A stretch of DNA of 30,078 bases from CAZRXG01 sp964603985 (GCA_964603985.1 CAZRXG010000044.1:1-30078), one strand, 5' to 3'. Numbered from the stretch's first letter, positions 6,850 through 13,990 are shown. Notes: a model not told the origin generated them from the letters alone. Numbers and translations are program-made.

Positions 6850-8265
6850 ATGACGCTCGAAAGATCCGGCCCTGCCGGGAATCTGGCCGCCGTTGAGGGG
6901 GCGGCGTTGGCAGGCGACGCCCGCGCCGTTCCGGAACTGTTTCGCCGTCTGCGGAGTGGGGATGCTCTTACACGCCGGACGGCGGCGGTGACACTGGGGC
7001 GCACGGGGAGCGTCCAGGCGGTGCCGGGGCTGCTCGAAGCCCTGCGTGACGAAGACAGCCGGGTGCGCTGGGCGGTCATCCAGGCGCTGGGGCGAATCGG
7101 CGACCTGCGCGCGGTGCCGGGACTACAGGCTGCGCTGGACGACCCGGACCGCGAGGTGCGGGGCATTGCAGCCAGGGCGCTGAAGCGGTTTGGCGGGGCA
7201 AGCAGCCTGTCTCACGATCCAGACGCCGGGCAATTCGGCGGGGACAGGGTGCGCCGGTCAGACTCCCGGGGATTGCTGCTGGGCGTCTTGCTGGCGGTCG
7301 TTGTGACGCTTGCCCTGCTCGCTTACCGGTTGTGGCATCGCCCGTTAGGGCCTCAATTGGTAGTCGAGGAGCCGGCTGCGGACTCCACCGGTGAAGAGCC
7401 TGCCTCTGCGCCGGAGGGCGAGGCTGCGCTCCCTGCTGCCACGCCTGTTGGAGCGCCGCAGTGTGGTGGCCCTCCGGTGATGTATCTGCTGATCGTCGGC
7501 AGCGACACCCTCTCCGGCGATTACGAGAGCGGCTTCGCGGACGTGATCCGGATCGTGCGGCTGGACTTCGTTGCCCCCTCGGCGACAGTGCTGTCTATCC
7601 CCCGCGACCTGTGGGTGCGCATCCCGGGGTTGGAGCAGTACGGCATCGTCGAAAATCGGGTCAAGACTGCCTACGCGTACGGCAACGCCTACAACCTGCC
7701 CGGTGGGGGCGTGAGTCTGCTGGTGCAGACGCTCGCCCAGAACTTTGGGACGCAGGTTGACCACTACGTCATCATTAACTTTGATGCCTTCGTGGCCGGT
7801 GTGGATGCCATCGGCGGCATAGACATCGTCATCCCTGAACCTGTGGATGGTAGCTGGCAGGATCTGCCGTATTTCCCTGCCGGGCATTACCACATGGACG
7901 GGGAGACGACCCTGCAATACGCCCGCATCCGCGAAGACAACACGACCGACCTGTACCGCATCGACCGCCAGACACAGGTGATCCTCGCCATACGCGAGCG
8001 GATGCTCAGCCCGCAGATACTGCCGACGCTGCCCAGACTGGTCGATAGCATGAAAGGCGCGTCGCAGACCGACCTGAGTCCCTCACAGATCTCGTCGCTG
8101 CTGTGCATCGGGCAGAAGATCGAGCCGGACGCCATCCAGACGGTGAAGATGGACTACAGCATGACCACCTCGACTATCAACGCCTGGGACTTCGAGGTGC
8201 TGCTGCCTGACTACGAGGCGATCACCCGGTTTGTACAGGACTTTAACGCCGGGGCTGTTCCTTAG
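6850..8265 (+). CDS. HEAT-repeat / transmembrane / LytR-CpsA-Psr (LCP) domain fusion protein
   Basis: 471 aa in three parts. Residues about 12-115 are three HEAT-like (PBS-lyase type) helical repeats, seen as DARAVPELFRRL, SVQAVPGLLEALRDEDSRVR and DLRAVPGLQAALDDPDREVR. Residues 141-161 form one membrane helix, with the HEAT part predicted inside the cell. Residues about 210-400 form an LCP domain outside: YLLIVGSDTLSG, SIPRDLWVRIPG at 249-260, VDHYVIINFDAF, VDAIGGIDIVIP, and LQYARIREDNTTDLYRIDRQ at 355-374. LCP proteins transfer polyprenyl-phosphate-linked glycopolymers to the cell wall or to proteins. The usual Arg before the conserved Asp (R-x-D) is absent here: the sequence is G-F-A-D231. 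ATG with AGGGAAG about 4 nt upstream. Confidence 0.88.
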   Translation: MTLERSGPAGNLAAVEGAALAGDARAVPELFRRLRSGDALTRRTAAVTLGRTGSVQAVPGLLEALRDEDSRVRWAVIQALGRIGDLRAVPGLQAALDDPDREVRGIAARALKRFGGASSLSHDPDAGQFGGDRVRRSDSRGLLLGVLLAVVVTLALLAYRLWHRPLGPQLVVEEPAADSTGEEPASAPEGEAALPAATPVGAPQCGGPPVMYLLIVGSDTLSGDYESGFADVIRIVRLDFVAPSATVLSIPRDLWVRIPGLEQYGIVENRVKTAYAYGNAYNLPGGGVSLLVQTLAQNFGTQVDHYVIINFDAFVAGVDAIGGIDIVIPEPVDGSWQDLPYFPAGHYHMDGETTLQYARIREDNTTDLYRIDRQTQVILAIRERMLSPQILPTLPRLVDSMKGASQTDLSPSQISSLLCIGQKIEPDAIQTVKMDYSMTTSTINAWDFEVLLPDYEAITRFVQDFNAGAVP

Positions 8266-8291
8266 GACCCGGCAGGCGGCAAGGGGGCGTC

Positions 8292-10099
8292 ATGCAGCCT
8301 GTTCCAACCAAGAACCGCCTGACACCTGTTCTGCGCGCTGCCGGGCTGGCCGTGGTCGTCGGTGGGCTGGCTTTCTGGTTGACCACCGGGCCGCTGGTCC
8401 GCCTGGAGCTGGCAGCGAGTGATTTGCTCTTCCAGGCGCGGGGATCCTTGCCGGGGGAGAGCCAGGTCGTCCTGGTGGTGATAGACGATGCGTCGTTCAG
8501 CCGTACCGGCCTGCAATGGCCCTGGCCGCGTGATTACCTCGCTCAGATCGTCAACGCCATCGCAGCCGGCCATCCCAGGGCAGTCGCCATCGATATTTTC
8601 TTTTACGAATCGACCACGCCTGAAGCGGACACGGCGCTGGCGCTGGCAATCCGCGACGCGGGCAATGTGGTGGTGGTCAACGATATCGTTTTCCACGCCC
8701 AGGAGACATTCGAGTCACGCAAGCTCAACCGGCCCATCCCTGAAATTGAGGCAGCGGCGGCGGCCCTCGGCCTGGCGAACTTCCCACGTGACGCCGATGG
8801 CGCGGTGCGGCGTCTGCCAGCCTACCAGTCGCACGGCGACCGGGTGCTGTATTCGTGGGCGATGCAGCTTGCGCGCCTGTACCACGGCGAGGAGGGCTTT
8901 ACCCTGCTCTCCGGCGACCGCGTCATGATCGGCGATCACCCGGTTGATCTCGACGGAGGATACCTGCTGGTCAACTACCGCGGCCCGGCGGGAAGCGTGC
9001 CCTACTACTCGGCCTACCAGGTTGCCGAGAGAACCGTCGATCCGGGGGTCTTCGCCGGTAAGATTGTGATCGTTGGCGCAACCAGTGAATCGCTGCACGA
9101 CAACTATGCGACGCCCTTCGGGAGCGCGCCGCCCATGCCGGGGGCGGAGATCAACGCCCACGCGGTTGACACCATCCTGAGCCAGCGTTTTATTCACCCG
9201 TTGAGCGGCATGGGCTGCCTGGCACTGATGGTTGGGCTGGCGCTTCTGAGCACCGGGGCGGCTCTCCGGCTGAAGCCGCTGGGCGGTCTGGTCGCCGTCG
9301 GGGCCTTGATGGCGCTTCAAGTAATGTTCGCCGTCCTGTTGTTTGCCAGAAACGGCATCCTGCTGCCCGTTGCCGGGCCGCTTATGGCAATGGGGCTGAC
9401 TTACGTGGGGGGCACGGGAGTCCAGTTCTACGAGGAGCAGCGCAGGCGCGCCTATATGCGCTCGCTCTTTGAGCGGTACGTCGCCCCGGCGGTCATTGAC
9501 GCGATGCTTTCCCAACCCGACAACTACCTGAGTGGGCGGCGCCGCGAGATGACGATCCTGTTCAGCGACATCCGGGGCTTTACGTCGCTTGCGGAGAAGC
9601 TCTCGCCGGATGAGGTCGTTGAAATCCTGAACGAATACCTGTCCGCGATGACCGAGATCATCTTCCAGCACGAGGGCACAATAGACAAATTTGAGGGCGA
9701 CGCCATCCTGGCCTTTTTCAACGCTCCTCTGGCCGTCGAGGATCACCCCACCAGGGCGGTGCGCTGCGCGATGGCGATGATCGAGCGGCTGCAAGAGATG
9801 CAGACCCGCTGGTCGGCAGCCGGACAGTTTGTGCTTGAGGTCGGCATTGGCATCAACACCGGGGAGACTTTCGTGGGGAACATCGGCTCAGCGCGGGGAT
9901 GGACTACACCGTCATCGGCGACGCTGTGAATCTGGCCTCACGGTTGCAGGATCTGACTAAAGAGGTCGGCGTCCCGATTGTGTTCAGTGAGACAACCTGT
10001 GAAAAGCTGCTGCTCGGTGCCAAAACGCAGTTTGTGACCAACACCCACGTCAAGGGACGGGTCCAACCGGTGAACGTGTACACCATCGAGGAACTGTGA
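8292..10099 (+). pseudogene. CHASE2-domain class III adenylate cyclase, interrupted by a frameshift
   Basis: Would make cAMP in response to a signal sensed outside the cell. Layout: membrane helix 14-33, extracellular CHASE2 domain about 36-310 (including VVLVVIDDASF and AVAIDIFFYE), three membrane helices about 315-390, then a class III cyclase domain. Metal-binding D426 (LFSDIRGFTSL), K466 and D470 (DKFEGDAI) are in the first frame, which ends at 9929. The rest of the catalytic domain, MDYTVIGDAVNLASRL onward with the essential Asn and Arg, continues in another frame at 9899-10099. One missing base within about 9891-9899 (GCGCGGGGA) restores a single protein of about 602 aa. This is either a sequencing error at the G-run, a real mutation, or a -1 slip. 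K466 and the Asp in MDYTVIGD favour ATP over GTP. ATG with AAGGGGG upstream. Confidence 0.88.
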
Positions 10100-10159
10100 G
10101 GAGTACGCTGCCGCAACGAACACGGGGCGAATTCACCGGAGGGACGGAACCGCTGCCGA

Positions 10160-10990
10160 TCAGACTGCGATAAGCTCGCCGACGACCACGCCGATGTTGT
10201 CCGCGCCGCCCTCTTCGTTGGCGGCCTGGATCAGCAATTGCACGGCGATGTCGGGGCGGACGGCCTCACAGAGATACCGTTCAAGCCTGTCTGTGTCGCG
10301 CACCATCTCCCACAGACCATCGCTGCATAACAGTAAACGGTCGCCGGAGGCCAGGACACGCCTGGTCACATCGACTTCAACCTGGGGGTTTTGCCCCAGT
10401 GCGCGGGTGATCATGCTGCGCTGGGGATGGTCGTAGATGTCTTCGGGCGAGATCTGCCCGGCACGCAGCAATTCGCCAACGTAGGAGTGGTCGTCGGTTA
10501 CCTGCTCCAGGCCGTCCTCGCTGAGATGGTAGGTGCGGCTGTCCCCCACATTAGCGATGATGGCCTGTTGCCCGTGCACAAACGCGCAGGTGACGGTGCT
10601 GCCCAGGTCTCCTGCCGCCTCCGGGTGCCGCTGGGCATACCTGTAAACCGCCGCATTAGCCTGCTCGACTGCGCGGCGGAGACGCTCTTCAAGGTCACGG
10701 GAGAGGGGCTGCTGCGGGGCGTCGGTGGTGCCTGGCTCCTCAGGTGGAGCGCTGCTGGATTCGTCCTGTGCCAGCGACTCGCGCAGAGCGTTGTAGACCG
10801 TCTCAACCACCAGCAGACTGGCGACCTCCCCGGCCTGGTGGCCTCCCATCCCATCGGCTACGACCAGCAGACCCAGCGTGTCTCCTTTTTCGGGGGAACG
10901 CACAAAGGCGAGAACCGCGTCCTGGTTTGATTCGCGTACCTGGCCGGGGTGGGTTCCGGCAGCAGCCTTTAAGCGCAGTTGGGGCATCAT
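10160..10990 (-). CDS. PP2C-type (PPM) serine/threonine protein phosphatase
   Basis: Removes phosphate from Ser/Thr of proteins phosphorylated by Hanks-type kinases such as the one at 26569. 276 aa, soluble. Metal-site motifs are present: RESNQD with D24, VADGMGGHQAGE with D46, GSTVTCAFV and ANVGDSRTYHL near 155, LLCSDGLWEM near 228, and GGADNIGVVV near 262. A low-complexity insertion (about 75-95, rich in P, S, E and Q) replaces the shorter loop usual in PrpC/Stp1. Two adjacent ATGs are possible starts (10990 and 10987), and no strong ribosome site precedes either. It converges on the cyclase gene with a 60-nt gap and no visible terminator hairpin. Confidence 0.93.
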   Translation of the reverse strand: MMPQLRLKAAAGTHPGQVRESNQDAVLAFVRSPEKGDTLGLLVVADGMGGHQAGEVASLLVVETVYNALRESLAQDESSSAPPEEPGTTDAPQQPLSRDLEERLRRAVEQANAAVYRYAQRHPEAAGDLGSTVTCAFVHGQQAIIANVGDSRTYHLSEDGLEQVTDDHSYVGELLRAGQISPEDIYDHPQRSMITRALGQNPQVEVDVTRRVLASGDRLLLCSDGLWEMVRDTDRLERYLCEAVRPDIAVQLLIQAANEEGGADNIGVVVGELIAV

Positions 10991-11038
10991 AAGGTGGCAA
11001 GCTCGTGTGTCGGGTTCAGGGCAAATACTGATAGATAA

Positions 11039-11066
11039 ATTGTACCCCTCAGGCTATGGGTGGCAA
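11039..11066 (-). promoter_or_regulatory. Promoter of the PP2C phosphatase gene
   Basis: On the minus strand, TTGCCA (11061-11066) and TACAAT (11039-11044) are separated by 16 bp. Both hexamers match the sigma70 consensus at 5 of 6 positions. The predicted start of transcription lies about 40 nt before the ATG at 10990. Confidence 0.65.
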
Positions 11067-11094
11067 ATGTGAGCGTCGGACGAGCCGCAAGCTG

Positions 11095-11124
11095 TTGACA
11101 GGTACCTGCTTTTCGACATAAAAT
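11095..11124 (+). promoter_or_regulatory. Promoter of the tyrosine recombinase gene
   Basis: A perfect TTGACA (11095-11100) and TAAAAT (11119-11124) are separated by 18 bp. The predicted transcription start (about 11131) falls inside the inverted repeat described next, so a protein bound there would be expected to block this promoter. Confidence 0.7.
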
Positions 11125-11125
11125 T

Positions 11126-11153
11126 ATTTCGTATAAGTACCAGAATACGAAGT
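11126..11153. other. dif-like recombination site / operator (11-6-11 inverted repeat)
   Basis: Two arms, ATTTCGTATAA (11126-11136) and GACTTCGTATTC-type (read on the other strand, 11143-11153), flank a 6-bp centre, GTACCA. Read leftward the order is ACTTCGTATTC / TGGTAC / TTATACGAAAT. Compared by eye with the B. subtilis dif as recalled (ACTTCCTAGAA / TATATA / TTATGTAAACT), each arm agrees at 7 of 11 positions. The longer repeat 11123-11134 / 11145-11156 pairs at 11 of 12 positions. The site lies 31 nt upstream of a complete tyrosine recombinase gene, as dif lies next to xerS or xerH in single-recombinase systems. It may act as a recombination site, an autoregulatory operator, or both. Confidence 0.5.
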
Positions 11154-11184
11154 AATTAACGATCTTGCCCAGAATAGAGAGAAA

Positions 11185-12198
11185 ATGACATCACAGGCGC
11201 TGACCAGGCTCGACAGCTACGCCATACTGGCTTACGGCGACGCTGGCAGCAAAGACACGGAGAGCCGCCTGCGACGGTTCAGTGGATGGCTCGACGGAAA
11301 CGGGCTGCACTGGTACCAGCCCGACCTGGCCGCGTATCGCGACATGCTGCTGGCGGAGGGCAAAGCGCCTTCGTCCGTCTCCTCGATCCTCTCGACCATC
11401 CGGGGGGCATACCGTCGGCTGCTGCTGAATAACAACGTGCGTGATGCGCTGTACGGCCTGACCCCGCCCAACACGTCTCCGGCGGATCGCAAGGCTGTGG
11501 TGGACGAACTGATCACGCGCATTGAGAACGCCATCGAGCCGCGCGCCGCACCGGTCTCGGTGACCGTTCACCAGGACCGCGATGACAGGGAGTACCTGCG
11601 CCTGACGGCTTTTCAGGCGAGCCAGCTCCTTGCACAGCCCGGCGTGGAGACACTGAAGGGGCTGCGAGACACGGCCCTGATCGCGACATTGTTGTGCACA
11701 GGCGTGCGTGAGGGTGAATTGGTGTCGCTGGAGGTTCCCGATCTGTACGCGTCGCTGGGTGGTGAATCGGCCCTGCAGGTGCGGGAGGGTAAGGGCAACA
11801 AGGCACGGTTGGTGCCTTACGGCGAACTGGGCTGGTGCCTTGCCATCGTGGAGAGGTGGCTGGAGCGAGCACACATCACAGAGGGCCCGGTTTTCCGGGG
11901 GTTTTATAAGGGGACAAGGCACGTCAGGCTGACGCCGCTCACCACGCGGGCGGTTGGGTACATCCTGAACGAGTATCCGATCAACGTCAACGGGCAGATG
12001 GTGACGGTCAAACCGCATGACTGTCGCCGCACCTATGCCCGGCGGCTGCACGATGCGGGGATGGATCTGGTTGCCATCCAGCAGAATCTGGGCCACGCCG
12101 ATGTCAAGACGACGCTGCGGTACATCGGCACACTGGGAGCTGATAAGCGCAGAGCGGCTGCCCTGTACGAATTTGACCTGGGCGCGCTGGGCCTGTGA
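11185..12198 (+). CDS. Tyrosine recombinase / XerC-D-like integrase
   Basis: Site-specific DNA strand exchange enzyme, 337 aa. The N-terminal about 90 residues are a SAM-like core-binding domain (SRLRRFSGWLDGNGL..., SVSSILSTIRGAYRRLL). The catalytic domain follows, with all active residues: R175 (CTGVREGELVSLE), K203 (EGKGNKARLVP), H278 and R281 (KPHDCRRTYARRL), H304 (LGHADVKTT) and nucleophile Y313 (RYIG). The spacing is that of Xer/integron-type enzymes. It is intact and so probably active. ATG at 11185 with a weak GAGAG ribosome site. It is preceded by its own promoter and a dif-like repeat. No excisionase, transposase or phage gene lies beside it, so it could be a chromosome-dimer resolvase or the last gene of a degraded element. 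Confidence 0.92.
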   Translation: MTSQALTRLDSYAILAYGDAGSKDTESRLRRFSGWLDGNGLHWYQPDLAAYRDMLLAEGKAPSSVSSILSTIRGAYRRLLLNNNVRDALYGLTPPNTSPADRKAVVDELITRIENAIEPRAAPVSVTVHQDRDDREYLRLTAFQASQLLAQPGVETLKGLRDTALIATLLCTGVREGELVSLEVPDLYASLGGESALQVREGKGNKARLVPYGELGWCLAIVERWLERAHITEGPVFRGFYKGTRHVRLTPLTTRAVGYILNEYPINVNGQMVTVKPHDCRRTYARRLHDAGMDLVAIQQNLGHADVKTTLRYIGTLGADKRRAAALYEFDLGALGL

Positions 12199-12234
12199 CC
12201 TTTGGCGCACTTGACGACGCGGCCCTCACCCCCA

Positions 12235-12256
12235 CGTCAGAAAGCGTCAGAAAGCG
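12235..12256. repeat. Short tandem repeat after the recombinase gene
   Basis: The decamer CGTCAGAAAG occurs twice back to back (12235-12244, 12245-12254) and is followed by CG. It lies 37 nt after the recombinase stop codon and immediately before a hairpin. Confidence 0.7.
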
Positions 12257-12307
12257 CCCGGCAATGAATTGGCCGGGCTAAAAACGAAATGTGCACTGAA
12301 AGTGCAC
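12256..12307. other. Two hairpins in the gap between the convergent recombinase and TolB-like genes
   Basis: Hairpin 1 pairs GCCCGGCAAT (12256-12265) with ATTGGCCGGGC (12268-12278), with one bulged base. Hairpin 2 pairs GTGCACT (12291-12297) with AGTGCAC (12301-12307) around GAA. They sit in the 178-nt gap between two convergent genes and may end transcription or protect 3' ends, but neither has a proper T-run. The remainder of the gap (12308-12376) shows nothing clear. Confidence 0.5.
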
Positions 12308-12376
12308 TTCTCCGCCCCTGGCTGGGCTGTCCAAACCACTTTTTAAGGGCCTTCCCTATGGTCTTGGGATAGGCTC

Positions 12377-13519
12377 TCAGTCTATCTGGTAAGTTACGAC
12401 ATCTCCGCCGGGTATGGCATCTGGCTCGTTCCACAGAAAAGGTTTATTGAGTATTCTGAGCGTAGCAGGAGAAAACTCGAAATATGCTACCTGATTATCT
12501 GATAACCAAAAAGGAGCCATACCCTGGGCTGCAGAGACCAGCCGAATGGATGCCACGTTGGTATCAATAATATGCAGGCCATCTTGACCAGCATAAGCAA
12601 GATATTTACTGTTGGGTGACCATGCTACGTTATAAGGGGCTGTGGTTGTGGTCGCTAAAGTTTGTATTGTCTCATCGTTGATGTTCAGGAGATTTGTTCT
12701 GGATTCGTTGTCAGCTTTCATTGTCGTAAAAGCTATTTTACTACCATCTGGTGACCACATTAGTTTTGTGCTGCCGCTCAGGTATTCTAATGATGGAAGA
12801 CGAAAATCCCGCAAATCATTACTGTCGAGGTTGATGATTGAGACACTGTGGATTGACAGAACGTCGATAAACAGAAGTGGTGTCATAAATGGCCCTGGAT
12901 TCAGATGTAAAAATGCAATTTCATTGCCACCTGGTGACCAAGCTGGCAGAACAGTATAGTTATCACCTTCAGTCAAAAGAGCAACCTCTCTGCCCTCTGC
13001 ATCCATTATGTGTAATTCGGGGAAGTGTCCTTCCCGCAATGACGCAAAAACTATTTGCCGACCATCAGGTGACCAGCTAGGCATACTATCCCAAGTTGGA
13101 TTTGTTGTGAGTCTCTTTTCTTGTTTGGAAGCAGTATCCAGACTGTATATTTCGTAATTCCCCTCGCGTTCGGAGGCAAATGCTAGATACCTGCCGGTCG
13201 GTGACCAATCTGGTGCGGTATTGGAATAGCTCCAATTATCACCTTTTAGATTGATCCAATCACTATCCGACTCTTGTACGCGGTAGAGTATGGAGCACTT
13301 GCCAAAATCTCTATCCACGTATTTGCGACAATGAACGAGAGCCAGCCCATTACCATCAGGCGACCAGACTGGCGAGTAATAGGCATAAACTACCCCATCT
13401 CCTTGCGCAAAACTGGTCCATGACAGAATCGTTGCTGTAAAGCAAATTGCCACTAGAACAACGAGCAGGATGAGAATTATCCATCTTCGGGTGTTTAGAG
13501 TCAGGGCAGAGTTTTTCAT
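12377..13519 (-). CDS. Membrane-anchored TolB/WD40-like (PD40) beta-propeller protein
   Basis: 380 aa. A membrane helix at about 12-34 (uncleaved anchor or signal peptide) places the rest outside the cell. The body contains six PD40-type blades, each marked by W-S-P-x-G followed by a hydrophobic strand: VWSPDGNGLAL, DWSPTGRYLAF, SWSPDGRQIVF, AWSPGGNEIAF, MWSPDGSKIAF and AWSPNSKYLAY. Propellers of this type bind proteins or ligands; no catalytic residues are seen and a specific role cannot be given. Base composition stands apart: two lines counted by hand (12601-12660 and 12721-12780) have 47% and 42% GC, against about 70% for a line within herA. The gene was probably acquired horizontally. 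ATG with AAGGT about 7 nt upstream. It begins 17 nt after the regulator gene upstream and may share its transcript. Confidence 0.82.
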   Translation of the reverse strand: MKNSALTLNTRRWIILILLVVLVAICFTATILSWTSFAQGDGVVYAYYSPVWSPDGNGLALVHCRKYVDRDFGKCSILYRVQESDSDWINLKGDNWSYSNTAPDWSPTGRYLAFASEREGNYEIYSLDTASKQEKRLTTNPTWDSMPSWSPDGRQIVFASLREGHFPELHIMDAEGREVALLTEGDNYTVLPAWSPGGNEIAFLHLNPGPFMTPLLFIDVLSIHSVSIINLDSNDLRDFRLPSLEYLSGSTKLMWSPDGSKIAFTTMKADNESRTNLLNINDETIQTLATTTTAPYNVAWSPNSKYLAYAGQDGLHIIDTNVASIRLVSAAQGMAPFWLSDNQVAYFEFSPATLRILNKPFLWNEPDAIPGGDVVTYQID

Positions 13520-13536
13520 CTTTTACCTTCGCGATA

Positions 13537-13797
13537 CTATTCGAGTTCATCCTCCACCAGATTGTGACTGAACTCGATCCCGTAATCCATGCCGTAAACG
13601 TCTTTGAGCTGCGCGACCCGCTCCAGCGTCTCGGCGTCGAACGGCGTTTTACCTTCAAACACGTGCAGCACGATCCCTTCCAGCAGGCTGCCCAGCGAGA
13701 TGTCGAGATACTCGGCCAGAGCCTTGAGAACCTTCACCATGCGCTTCTCCAGGCGCACGCCGGTCTGCACCCGCTCTACCTTGAGCTTCTTTTGCAT
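13537..13797 (-). CDS. Small ribbon-helix-helix-like DNA-binding protein (putative regulator)
   Basis: 86 aa, no membrane segment. The N-terminus is basic with an alternating strand-like stretch (KLKVERVQTGVRLEKRM), followed by two predicted helices (VKVLKALAEYL and LGSLLEGIVLHVF). This order and size fit a ribbon-helix-helix (CopG/Arc-like) fold, and an acidic tail follows. Such proteins repress their own promoters and bind tandem short boxes as dimers of dimers. Three tandem 8-bp boxes lie 44-67 nt upstream of this start, overlapping a promoter that faces the other way towards the MFS gene. A minus-strand TATAGT at 13863-13868 could be this gene's own -10. The family assignment is by pattern, not by database match, and it could instead be an antitoxin without a visible toxin. 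Confidence 0.65.
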   Translation of the reverse strand: MQKKLKVERVQTGVRLEKRMVKVLKALAEYLDISLGSLLEGIVLHVFEGKTPFDAETLERVAQLKDVYGMDYGIEFSHNLVEDELE

Positions 13798-13827
13798 AGC
13801 AATCGCTTTCTGAGAAGATCCTGTCTC

Positions 13828-13856
13828 TTGACAGTAGTGATGTACCTTGGTACAAT
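13828..13856 (+). promoter_or_regulatory. Near-consensus sigma70 promoter upstream of the MFS gene
   Basis: A perfect TTGACA (13828-13833), a 17-bp spacer and TACAAT (13851-13856, 5 of 6). This is the best-matching promoter seen in the window. The -35 lies in a small palindrome, CTGTC-TCTT-GACAG (13821-13834). The predicted start is about 13863, giving a 128-nt leader before the MFS ATG. Confidence 0.8.
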
Positions 13857-13864
13857 GGTACCAC
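13841..13864. promoter_or_regulatory. Candidate operator: three tandem 8-bp boxes over the promoter
   Basis: Read in an 8-bp register the sequence is TGTACCTT, GGTACAAT, GGTACCAC: three adjacent boxes sharing the core GTAC, with the last two also sharing the preceding G. The boxes cover the end of the spacer, the whole -10 and the predicted transcription start. An 8-bp tandem spacing is the arrangement used by ribbon-helix-helix repressors such as MetJ. The adjacent 86-aa RHH-like protein is the natural candidate ligand. Confidence 0.6.
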
Positions 13865-13967
13865 TATAACATAGCCACGCCAAGCGAGAACAACCGAGAT
13901 CGCCTGGCGTGGGCAGGCTATGCGATTAATGCGGAGCAGCACCACTGCTGCTCTGCATTACGTTTTT
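13863..13967 (+). ncRNA. Structured leader RNA or small RNA upstream of the MFS gene
   Basis: From the predicted start the transcript can fold into two hairpins. Hairpin 1: CATAGCC (13870-13876) with GGCTATG (13916-13922), ACGCCA (13877-13882) with TGGCGT (13905-13910) and GCGA (13884-13887) with TCGC (13900-13903), leaving a 12-nt loop and a 5-nt bulge. Hairpin 2 is an intrinsic terminator. With its own strong promoter and terminator the unit is about 105 nt and could be an independent sRNA or an attenuator or riboswitch-like leader. It resembles no RNA family I can name. Confidence 0.5.
13928..13967 (+). terminator. Intrinsic terminator inside the MFS gene leader
   Basis: A 14-bp stem (13928-13941 with 13946-13959, all paired with one G-U) closes the 4-nt loop CCAC and is followed by ACG and TTTTT (13963-13967). 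It ends only 23 nt before the MFS start codon and on the same strand, so transcription from the strong upstream promoter would largely stop before the gene unless the hairpin is disrupted. Confidence 0.8.
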
Positions 13968-13990
13968 AACGGATCAAAGAGAGGAATACC

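Noticed and set aside
12256..12307. Rho-independent terminators after the recombinase gene
   Set aside because: Two hairpins are real, but neither is followed by a T-run on either strand, so they are listed only as hairpins.
13847..13874. Second dif-like site at the other end of the recombinase region, because GTACCA also occurs here
   Set aside because: Only the 6-bp centre matches; the flanking 11-bp arms agree at 2 and 4 of 11 positions, which is chance level. No paired attachment site was found in the window.
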